5,802 nucleotides of DNA, taken from assembly GCA_938004315.1 (NCBI GenBank), contig CALKWG010000279.1, forward strand, positions 1-5,802, read 5' to 3'. The translations under genes and the position numbers were made by a program. Below, piece after piece: positions 1 through 4,348 of the stretch; positions within the stretch are counted from its first letter, which is position 1; each line of letters opens with the position of its first letter. The DNA comes from an uncultured Spirochaetaceae bacterium. Lineage in GTDB: Bacteria > Spirochaetota > Spirochaetia > Treponematales > UBA12059. The notes under the pieces were generated by a model. That model had not been told where the DNA came from. It saw only the letters and a list, made by a program, of their open reading frames with translations, and did no database searches.

Positions 1-1
1 C

Positions 2-21
2 TTCGCTCATTTCAAAGCGAA
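2..21 (-). terminator. Short hairpin downstream of the nucleotidyltransferase gene (possible terminator)
   Basis: Six-base arms TTCGCT (2-7) and AGCGAA (16-21) pair around an 8-base loop, 15 bases past the stop codon of the minus-strand nucleotidyltransferase gene. The position suits a terminator, but the bases that would form a U-tract lie outside the window, so this is only a candidate. Confidence 0.25.
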
Positions 22-36
22 CAGCCGCGCTCGTCG

Positions 37-483
37 TTATGAATCGTCACATAACTTTTCAAGATCCGCCGCGTCTTGGGTCCGACCGGTCGCGCGTTTG
101 TTTCGCAGCAGCTCGGTAAGGCCGATAAATTTGACGTTAACGTCGCCATAGCGACCGTTTACCGCATGGTCGCTGGCGTCCTTGAAGTTGACGCCGTCGA
201 TCCGATTTAAAAGATCGATCCTAACGGGCTCCACGCCGAAGTTGAGGATAGCTCCGGGAGAAAAAATGGTTTTAGGGATAGCGCTCTTTTCGAACCCGAA
301 CTCAATTAGTGCGGCTCTGACTTTTTCTATGTTTTGGAAGCTATCATCGTAAAAGATATCCAAATCCTTAGTAAATCGCGGGTAACCATGAAAGGCGACG
401 GCATAACCGCCGACTATGACATACTCACACTCATGCTTTTCGAGCAATCGTAAGAATTCTTCGAAATCTTGCTGGATATTCAT
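37..483 (-). CDS. DUF6036/MNT-type nucleotidyltransferase, toxin-antitoxin-like module
   Basis: A 148-aa protein of the minimal nucleotidyltransferase fold (DUF6036/AbiEii/MNT-like). It carries the GG motif at residues 25-26 (VIVGGYAVAFHG), the catalytic Asp pair D40/D42 in TKDLDIF, a likely third metal ligand D90 in VRIDLL, and the C-terminal motif NKRATGRTQDAADLEKL (from residue 128) usual in this group, so the active site looks intact. Such enzymes transfer nucleotide units to protein or tRNA targets. Some act in toxin-antitoxin pairs, but the substrate here is unknown. The ATG at 483-481 is chosen because GGGAAAG lies about 7 bases upstream; an in-frame TTG at 519 has no well-placed ribosome site. 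The first 53 bases overlap the end of the small gene upstream in another frame, implying translational coupling. GC content is lower than in the genes to the right, suggesting acquisition by transfer. Confidence 0.85.
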   Translation of the reverse strand: MNIQQDFEEFLRLLEKHECEYVIVGGYAVAFHGYPRFTKDLDIFYDDSFQNIEKVRAALIEFGFEKSAIPKTIFSPGAILNFGVEPVRIDLLNRIDGVNFKDASDHAVNGRYGDVNVKFIGLTELLRNKRATGRTQDAADLEKLCDDS

Positions 484-625
484 AGACGACTTTCCCGGCC
501 TCGAGACGAAGCAATTCAACGAGGTTCAAACGCTCCTCGGCTGACATACGCCGGTATTCGTTCAAATCTCGTCGCGCCTCTTCTTGGAACGAGCCGCTAA
601 TCGTAATCTCTAGCTTCCTGGCCAT
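431..625 (-). CDS. Small conserved-type protein partnered with the nucleotidyltransferase
   Basis: A 64-aa protein with an N-terminal strand-like segment (KLEITISGSF), then a charged helix-rich part with MSAEERLNLVELLR at residues 28-41, ending in the basic stretch PARFRRILTIARKA. From memory, short proteins with an EERL..(V/L)E.LR core and a basic PARL.R...(A/V)(K/R) tail often sit directly upstream of DUF6036-type nucleotidyltransferases; this was not checked by search. The arrangement suggests an antitoxin, adaptor or substrate for the enzyme. No signal peptide or membrane segment is seen. The ATG at 625-623 has no clear Shine-Dalgarno sequence, but a strong promoter ends only 6 bases upstream, so the mRNA probably begins at or next to this ATG. 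The reading frame overlaps the enzyme gene by 53 bases. Biochemical function is unknown. Confidence 0.72.
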   Translation of the reverse strand: MARKLEITISGSFQEEARRDLNEYRRMSAEERLNLVELLRLEAGKVVYEYPARFRRILTIARKA

Positions 626-631
626 ACTACG

Positions 632-660
632 ATGATAGCCCTATGTAAACTTCGGGTCAA
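632..660 (-). promoter_or_regulatory. Sigma-70-type promoter of the small protein/nucleotidyltransferase operon
   Basis: On the minus strand, TTGACC (660-655) and TATCAT (637-632) are separated by exactly 17 bases; each matches five of six consensus positions. Only 6 bases separate the -10 element from the ATG at 625, so the expected transcription start falls on or beside the start codon, giving a leaderless or nearly leaderless mRNA. Confidence 0.7.
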
Positions 661-730
661 CTCGCCGTCTTCAAGCTAATCCGCACTATCGCTAAGCTCC
701 TGACATGGCTGGTCTATGACGAGTTACGAG

Positions 731-758
731 TCAAATAAAGCCTTCTTCCTAAAGGCTC
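731..758 (-). terminator. Weak intrinsic-terminator-like hairpin
   Basis: Arms AGCCTT (739-744) and AAGGCT (752-757) with a 7-base loop are followed on the minus strand by TTTATTTGA. It resembles a short intrinsic terminator for transcripts running leftward. No gene ends here on that strand, so its only plausible role would be to stop antisense readthrough toward the 37-625 module. The stem is short and chance is possible. Confidence 0.25.
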
Positions 759-796
759 GCCGCCCCGGCCCCCGTTGACCGGCCGAGCGGGGCGGC
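759..796. repeat. 9-bp inverted repeat around the -35 box of the antiporter promoter
   Basis: GCCGCCCCG (759-767) and CGGGGCGGC (788-796) are perfect inverted copies separated by 20 bases, and the TTGACC -35 element (775-780) lies between them. The placement would suit a repressor or activator site, but a GC-only 9-base match in GC-rich DNA is weak evidence. Confidence 0.25.
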
Positions 797-804
797 ATTA
801 TAGT
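775..804 (+). promoter_or_regulatory. Sigma-70-type promoter of the antiporter gene
   Basis: TTGACC (775-780) and TATAGT (799-804) are spaced by 18 bases, each with five of six consensus matches. Transcription would begin near 811, leaving a leader of about 120 bases before the ATG at 935. This promoter is divergent from the one at 632-660 and uses the same -35 hexamer. Confidence 0.65.
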
Positions 805-810
805 CGGCGC

Positions 811-934
811 GAGGCGATGGAGTTCGCCGCGGCCTAAAGCGGCCGAAACCGTCCATCCTACGACAGGGACCGATGACTCCTACGGCTCGAACGCGGACGC
901 GGCGTCCCATGAAACGAAGCCCTAGGAGTACCGT
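811..934 (+). promoter_or_regulatory. Predicted 5' leader and ribosome site of the antiporter gene
   Basis: The region from the inferred transcription start to the ATG contains no reading frame of note. It can form a small stem CGGCC/GGCCG (830-834 with 841-845). GTCC at 904-907 can pair either with GGAC at 867-870, as part of GGGAC/GTCCC, or with GGAC at 895-898. AGGAG at 924-928 is a clear Shine-Dalgarno sequence 6 bases before the ATG. No known riboswitch class was recognised. Confidence 0.4.
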
Positions 935-2209
935 ATGGCCGTCAGCCTCGCTGAAATCGTCATCCTCTGCCTCATAGCCGATTGGGCCTTCAAGGCCTTG
1001 AAGCTTCCCGGCCTCATCGGCATGCTCTTCGTCGGCGCCGCGCTCGGGCCGGCCGCGCTCGGGCTTATCGACCCGGCGCTCTTAAGCATCGGTACCGATC
1101 TACGCACCGTCGCCCTCATCGTGATACTCCTCCGCGCGGGGCTGGAACTTTCGCGCTACACCCTGAAACGCGTGGGCAAGCGGGCGCTGCTCCTAGCCTT
1201 CGTGCCGGCGGCCTTCGAGGCGGCCGCGGTGACGGCCCTCGGCCCCGCCTTCCTGGGGCTCAGCTACCTCGAGTCGGCGATACTCGGCTGCGTGCTCGGC
1301 GCGGTCTCGCCGGCCGTGGTGGTGCCCATGATGGTCAAGCTGAACCAGGAGGGGCGCGGCGTCGCCAAGGGCATCCCGACCCTGGTGCTCGCCGGCGCCA
1401 GCGTCGACGACGTCACGGTCATCGTCGCCTTCAGCGTCCTACTCGGCATCTATACCGGGAGCGGCGTGAACGTCGCCTGGAAGCTAGCCGGCATCCCGCT
1501 GTCGATCGTAAGCGGCGTCGCGGTAGGATTGGCGATAGGCGCCCTGCTCTGGCGCCTCTTCGAGCGCCTGAACCCGCGGGCCACCAAGCGGGCCCTGGCG
1601 GTCCTGGCGGTCTCCATCGCGCTCGTGCAGGCCGAGCGCTGGCTCGAAGCCCGCGACATACCCTTCGCCGCGCTCCTTTCGGTCATGGCCGTCGGCTTCA
1701 TCATCTTGGAGAAGCGCGAGCATATGGCCCACGAGCTGTCCGCCAAATTCGGCAAGATCTGGGTCTTCGCCGAGATCATACTCTTCTCCATGGTCGGGGC
1801 TCAGGTGAATTTCCGGGCCGCCGCCGACGCGGGCCTCCGCGGCGCAGCCCTCATCCTCGTCGCCCTCGCCGTCCGCTCCTTGGGCACCTGGCTCAGCGTC
1901 CTAGGCTCGAGCTTGAACGCCAAGGAGCGGCTCTTCGTCGTCATCAGCTACCTGCCCAAGGCCACCGTCCAAGCGGCTATCGGCTCGGCGCCCCTGGCCG
2001 CCATGGCCGCCGCCGGCATGCCGTCGGGGCCGGGAGAGACCATCCTAGCCGTGGCGGTCATGAGCATACTCCTCACCGCGCCGACCGGCGCCCTGGCCAT
2101 AGCCTGGGCCGGACGGCATCTCCTCGCGGTCGACGAAGGCGCCGCCGGCGACCGGGCCCGCGAGGCGGCCGAGGAGAGCGACGCCCTCGTGGACGACGAG
2201 GACCGCTAA
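935..2209 (+). CDS. Cation/proton antiporter, CPA2 superfamily, SLC9B (NHA)-like
   Basis: A 424-aa inner-membrane protein with about 12-13 hydrophobic segments, expected to exchange Na+ or another monovalent cation for H+ to control cytoplasmic pH and salt. Family marks are visible in order: LLRAGLEL (65-72), the unwound-helix segment LGAVSPAVVVPMM (121-133), KGIPTLVLAGASVDDV (145-160) with the ion-binding pair D158-D159, and YLPKATVQAAIG (339-350) with membrane-embedded K342. The SPAVVVP, KGIPTL and PKATVQAA strings are typical of the NHA/SLC9B group rather than NhaA or classic NhaP; the closest subfamily is recalled, not searched. The last ~25 residues form an acidic hydrophilic tail after the final membrane segment. 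No TrkA-N/RCK regulatory domain is attached, unlike the KefB/KefC type. The ATG is supported by AGGAG 6 bases upstream. The gene stands alone between its own promoter and a hairpin cluster. Substrate ion is unknown. Confidence 0.92.
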   Translation: MAVSLAEIVILCLIADWAFKALKLPGLIGMLFVGAALGPAALGLIDPALLSIGTDLRTVALIVILLRAGLELSRYTLKRVGKRALLLAFVPAAFEAAAVTALGPAFLGLSYLESAILGCVLGAVSPAVVVPMMVKLNQEGRGVAKGIPTLVLAGASVDDVTVIVAFSVLLGIYTGSGVNVAWKLAGIPLSIVSGVAVGLAIGALLWRLFERLNPRATKRALAVLAVSIALVQAERWLEARDIPFAALLSVMAVGFIILEKREHMAHELSAKFGKIWVFAEIILFSMVGAQVNFRAAADAGLRGAALILVALAVRSLGTWLSVLGSSLNAKERLFVVISYLPKATVQAAIGSAPLAAMAAAGMPSGPGETILAVAVMSILLTAPTGALAIAWAGRHLLAVDEGAAGDRAREAAEESDALVDDEDR

Positions 2210-2212
2210 CAG

Positions 2213-2337
2213 GGTGCTGACAAAGGCGAAAGCGCCTTTGTCAGCAGCTTCATTAGTGTGGCTATTGCGTAGAAAACCGTAAGGTTTTCGAGCAATTGCA
2301 CTGCATGGTGATGACAAGCATCGAGTTTGTCATCACC
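2213..2337 (+). repeat. Composite element of three consecutive hairpins in the convergent gap
   Basis: Three hairpins follow each other between the convergent antiporter and methyltransferase genes. H1 (2215-2246) is a perfect 14-bp stem with a 4-base loop. H2 (2264-2296) has a 7-bp stem with a GTAA (GNRA) loop over a 5-bp outer stem ATTGC/GCAAT. H3 (2307-2337) has an 11-bp perfect stem extendable by two pairs, one of them G-U on the plus-strand RNA. H1 and H3 share GGTG(C/A)TGACAA on the left and TTTGTCA plus a related tail on the right, and the C-G pair 2217/2244 of H1 is A-T (2311/2333) in H3. The stretch is less GC-rich than its neighbours. No U-tract follows, so it fits a dispersed repeat of REP/BOX style, a bidirectional terminator array or a structured RNA; these cannot be separated here. 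Confidence 0.65.
2215..2246 (+). terminator. Strong hairpin directly after the antiporter stop (possible terminator)
   Basis: A perfect 14-bp stem with an AAAG loop lies 5 bases after the antiporter stop codon. Its stability and place suggest 3'-end formation or protection of the antiporter mRNA, but the following bases (GCTTCATTAG) are not a U-tract. It is also the first member of the three-hairpin element, so its role may not be termination. Confidence 0.4.
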
Positions 2338-2366
2338 TTGCTGGTAGTCCCGGCGCGCCGAAACGG

Positions 2367-3179
2367 CTAAACCTTGCGCGCCTTCACGAAGAGCACGTCG
2401 TCGCTCGTAAAACCATTACCCGCCACGAGGCCCGTCCTGAGCTCCTCGAGCCTAAAGCCCGCGTCGGCCAGGACCGCCTCGATCGCCGCCTCGTCGTAGT
2501 AGGTATCCCAGGTAATGAATTCCTTATAGCCGGGCACGCCTTCCTCGATGATCACGCTGCGGCTGCCCCAGGCGCGGGCCGCCGGGAAGTGGCGCTCCTC
2601 CGAGAGCTCGATATGGGGCCGAGGGCTCCAAAAGCCGCCGCCTGATTCCGCGCTCCAGGAGCGGCCCTCGCGCTTACGCGCGCTGAGCCCGGGGCCGAAG
2701 ACGTCGAAGAAGAAGAGCCCGCCTTCGCTTAAGGCGCCGCGTACCCGGGCCAGGAGGGCGTCGCGCTCGGCCGGCGTCAGGGCGCCGACGTCGCAGTAGA
2801 TGCAGGTCGCCAGCTCGTAGGGGCCGCCCAGGGGATCGCGGAGGTAGTCGGCCGCCCGGTACTCGATGGCCTCGCCGGCCGCGGCCTCCTTGGCGTAGGA
2901 GATGGAGCTCGCCGAGATGTCGACGCCGCTCACCGCGTAGCCCAGGGCATGGAAGCGCCGGGCGTAGACGCCCGGGCCGCAGCCAAGGTCCAAAAGCCGC
3001 CGGCGGCCCTCGGAGGCCCGGCGTATCCAGGCGACGGTCGCGTCCACGGAGGCCGGCCCCCTCGTCGCCGCGTCGTGCGACTCGTCTAGATGGGCGGCCA
3101 GCATGCCCTTAGCCAGGTGCGGGTCGGTCCAGATACAGTCGGCGCTACGGGCGTAGAGCTCCAGCTCGTTCTTAAGCAT
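2367..3179 (-). CDS. Class I SAM-dependent methyltransferase, substrate unknown
   Basis: A 270-aa soluble protein with a Rossmann-like methyltransferase fold. Motif I is LLDLGCGPG at 62-70 (glycine-rich SAM loop), GVDIS at 85-89 supplies the acidic residue D87 that usually binds the SAM ribose, and D111 in AADYL lies at the adenine-contact position. CIYCDVGALTPAERD (126-140) and GGLFFFDVFGP (153-163) match the post-motif strands. The N-terminal WTDPHLAKGMLAAHLDESHDAATR (17-40) recalls a group of bacterial methyltransferases annotated only generically; the substrate is not known. The C-terminal part (205-250) would form the substrate side. The ATG at 3179-3177 has AAGGAA (3190-3185) 5 bases upstream. 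The gene is convergent with the antiporter and separated by about 305 bases from the co-directional TtcA-like gene, so it is probably its own unit. No convincing -35/-10 pair was found upstream. Confidence 0.9.
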   Translation of the reverse strand: MLKNELELYARSADCIWTDPHLAKGMLAAHLDESHDAATRGPASVDATVAWIRRASEGRRRLLDLGCGPGVYARRFHALGYAVSGVDISASSISYAKEAAAGEAIEYRAADYLRDPLGGPYELATCIYCDVGALTPAERDALLARVRGALSEGGLFFFDVFGPGLSARKREGRSWSAESGGGFWSPRPHIELSEERHFPAARAWGSRSVIIEEGVPGYKEFITWDTYYDEAAIEAVLADAGFRLEELRTGLVAGNGFTSDDVLFVKARKV

Positions 3180-3369
3180 GCTGATTCCTTATAGTCGTCG
3201 GTCGGGGGCGGCCGGCGGAGCTTCATCGAGTATCGTAGCGCGCACTGAGCGCGGCGGGGGAGTGGAATGAATCATTAGAACGGTTTTACGCGTTCCGGCG
3301 CCCGCAGGTATCCGGCATAGACGCTATGGAGCGCGATCGAGGGGCCGGCGCGCTAAGAGCTTCCGGGGG

Positions 3370-3418
3370 AGCCCGAGACCTCGGAGCCCGCCGCGAGGCG
3401 GGCGAGGAGGCTCGGGCT
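3370..3418 (-). terminator. Long GC-rich stem-loop, possible terminator of the TtcA-like gene
   Basis: Nested pairings AGCCCGAG/CTCGGGCT (3370-3377 with 3411-3418), CCTCG/CGAGG (3379-3383 with 3403-3407) and CCCGCC/GGCGGG (3387-3392 with 3397-3402) close on a GCGA tetraloop, 19 base pairs in all. It lies about 66 bases beyond the minus-strand stop codon at 3485. No U-tract follows, so factor-dependent termination or another RNA role is possible. Confidence 0.45.
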
Positions 3419-3469
3419 GGGGGGCGCGTCTGAGCCAGGGCATCAGATCGGCGACGCTTGGCGCCCCCC
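3419..3469 (-). repeat. Second stem-loop adjoining the terminator-like hairpin
   Basis: GGGGGGCGC (3419-3427) and GCGCCCCCC (3461-3469) form a perfect 9-bp stem that starts at the very next base after the hairpin at 3370-3418. The 33-base loop can form CTGA/TCAG internally, and GCGTC/GACGC (3426-3430 with 3453-3457) is an alternative pairing. It begins 15 bases past the TtcA-like stop codon. Confidence 0.35.
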
Positions 3470-3484
3470 GGATGATGCTTAAGC

Positions 3485-4222
3485 TTAGTCTTCGCCTAAG
3501 GCGGGGCTGGGGAGGTACTCGCTCTTGACGCGCGACATGGACTCGAAGATGCGGCGCTTAACCGCGCCCGAGCCGCCGGTCAGGGCCGCGATGTCGGCGC
3601 GGATGGATCGGCGCTTGGAGGCTAGGCCGAAGGGGCAGGTGCAGACGGCGGAGCGGAAGCCCTTGTAGTCGGCGAAGGCCTCGATCTGGCGCTCCTCGCA
3701 GAGGGCCAGGGGCCGGATGATGGACACGGGGTATTTCTCGTAGCGCAGGACGGGCGTCATGGTGGACAGCTCGCCCTTGCCCATCATGTTCATGAACAGG
3801 GTCTCTACGATGTCGTCCAGGTGGTGGCCTAAGGCGATCTTGTTGAAGCCCTCGCGCTGGGCGTAGCGTAGGAGCTCGGTGCGGCGCTGGGTGGAGCACC
3901 AGTAGCAGTTCATGCTGCGCCCGGGCTTGAGCCGGCCTATGATCGGCACGCGGACCGACTCGTAGGGCACGCCCCATTCGGCCAGGAGGGAGACGAGGGA
4001 GGTCTTCTCGCAGCAGGCGCAGAAGTCGCTGGCGATATGGACGGCGCGGATCTCGAAGCGCGCCGGCCACCAGGCGCGCTTCTTGGCCAGGTCGCAGGCC
4101 AAGGCGGTGGAGTCCTTGCCGCCGGAGACGGCGATGAGGACGCGGTCGCCCTCTTGTATCATGTCGTAGCGCCGCATGGCGACTTCGACGAGCTTGGCTA
4201 CGGTGCTTTCTGGGTTCTTCAT
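3485..4222 (-). CDS. ttcA: TtcA-family PP-loop ATPase, tRNA 2-thiolation
   Basis: A 245-aa cytoplasmic protein of the adenine-nucleotide alpha-hydrolase (PP-loop) group. It shows the PP-loop SGGKDS at 33-38, the CxxC pair C106/C109 in NCYWCS, and [16 protein letters not shown] at 130-145, closely matching the TtcA signature LGHH.DDI..TLF.N. C194 in VCTCPFG aligns with the third cluster cysteine of E. coli TtcA, so an oxygen-sensitive Fe-S cluster is likely. TtcA adenylates C32 of certain tRNAs and inserts sulfur to make 2-thiocytidine. The protein is shorter than E. coli TtcA (311 aa), mostly at the termini. Extra cysteines C68, C70 and C71 are unusual. A related PP-loop thiolase with another tRNA target is the main alternative. 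The ATG at 4222 is the only start before an in-frame TAG at 4243-4241; GAGG lies 3-4 bases upstream, rather close. It is divergent from udk. Confidence 0.82.
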   Translation of the reverse strand: MKNPESTVAKLVEVAMRRYDMIQEGDRVLIAVSGGKDSTALACDLAKKRAWWPARFEIRAVHIASDFCACCEKTSLVSLLAEWGVPYESVRVPIIGRLKPGRSMNCYWCSTQRRTELLRYAQREGFNKIALGHHLDDIVETLFMNMMGKGELSTMTPVLRYEKYPVSIIRPLALCEERQIEAFADYKGFRSAVCTCPFGLASKRRSIRADIAALTGGSGAVKRRIFESMSRVKSEYLPSPALGED

Positions 4223-4239
4223 GGTCCTCGGGTCGGGCC

Positions 4240-4269
4240 ACTATGCCAGAGGCGGGCCGCGGCTGTCCA
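4240..4269 (-). promoter_or_regulatory. Possible promoter of the TtcA-like gene
   Basis: On the minus strand TGGACA (4269-4264) and CATAGT (4245-4240) are 18 bases apart, matching five and four consensus positions. Transcription would start near 4233, giving a leader of roughly 11 bases that includes the GAGG ribosome site. Confidence 0.4.
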
Positions 4270-4311
4270 GGGAGCGGGGGGGCGCAGGACGAGCGGAGAC
4301 CCAGGGGCCCG

Positions 4312-4340
4312 TTCACAGCCGGGGGCCGTCGTGCTATGCT
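4312..4340 (+). promoter_or_regulatory. Promoter of the udk-MFS operon placed next to the ATG
   Basis: TTCACA (4312-4317) and TATGCT (4335-4340) are exactly 17 bases apart, matching five and four consensus positions. Eight bases separate the -10 element from the udk ATG at 4349, and no Shine-Dalgarno sequence is present in that gap, so the transcript is probably leaderless. Confidence 0.5.
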
Positions 4341-4348
4341 CCTTGGCT

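Larger units (their letters stand above)
3180..3484. other. Non-coding gap between the TtcA-like and methyltransferase genes
   Basis: No reading frame with protein character is seen on either strand. The right third (3370-3469) holds two adjacent GC-rich stem-loops described separately. The left part (3191-3369) contains only short inverted repeats such as CATAG/CTATG at 3316-3328 and no convincing promoter. It must contain the methyltransferase promoter if that gene is not read from the TtcA-like gene. Confidence 0.5.

Noticed and set aside
484..519. Extended nucleotidyltransferase start at a TTG (519)
   Set aside because: No ribosome site is well placed before it; the added 12 residues (LNCFVSRPGKSS from TTG) do not look like the family N-terminus, and the ATG at 483 has GGGAAAG upstream.
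982..2220. 412-aa plus-strand reading frame inside the antiporter gene
   Set aside because: It is Arg/Gly/Pro-rich with no domain, a frame-shifted shadow of the antiporter typical of GC-rich DNA.
2213..2337. tRNA, CRISPR or insertion-sequence end as explanation of the three hairpins
   Set aside because: No acceptor stem, anticodon arm or T-loop is present, the units are not regularly spaced direct repeats, and no transposase frame or flanking duplication is visible.
2351..2360. 10-base palindrome CGGCGCGCCG after the methyltransferase stop
   Set aside because: Short GC-only palindromes are expected by chance in this composition, and it has no loop to form a hairpin.
3188..3193. TATAAG 8 bases before the methyltransferase ATG as a third promoter-on-ATG case
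   Set aside because: No -35 element is found 15-19 bases further upstream, and the motif overlaps a good AAGGAA ribosome site that explains it better.
3558..4316. 252-aa minus-strand frame overlapping the TtcA-like gene
   Set aside because: Arg/His/Pro-rich shadow; the TtcA motifs are all in the other frame.
4037..4348. N-terminal extension of uridine kinase upstream of 4349
   Set aside because: It would run over the promoter and the start of the divergent gene, and encodes sequence unlike any Udk N-terminus.
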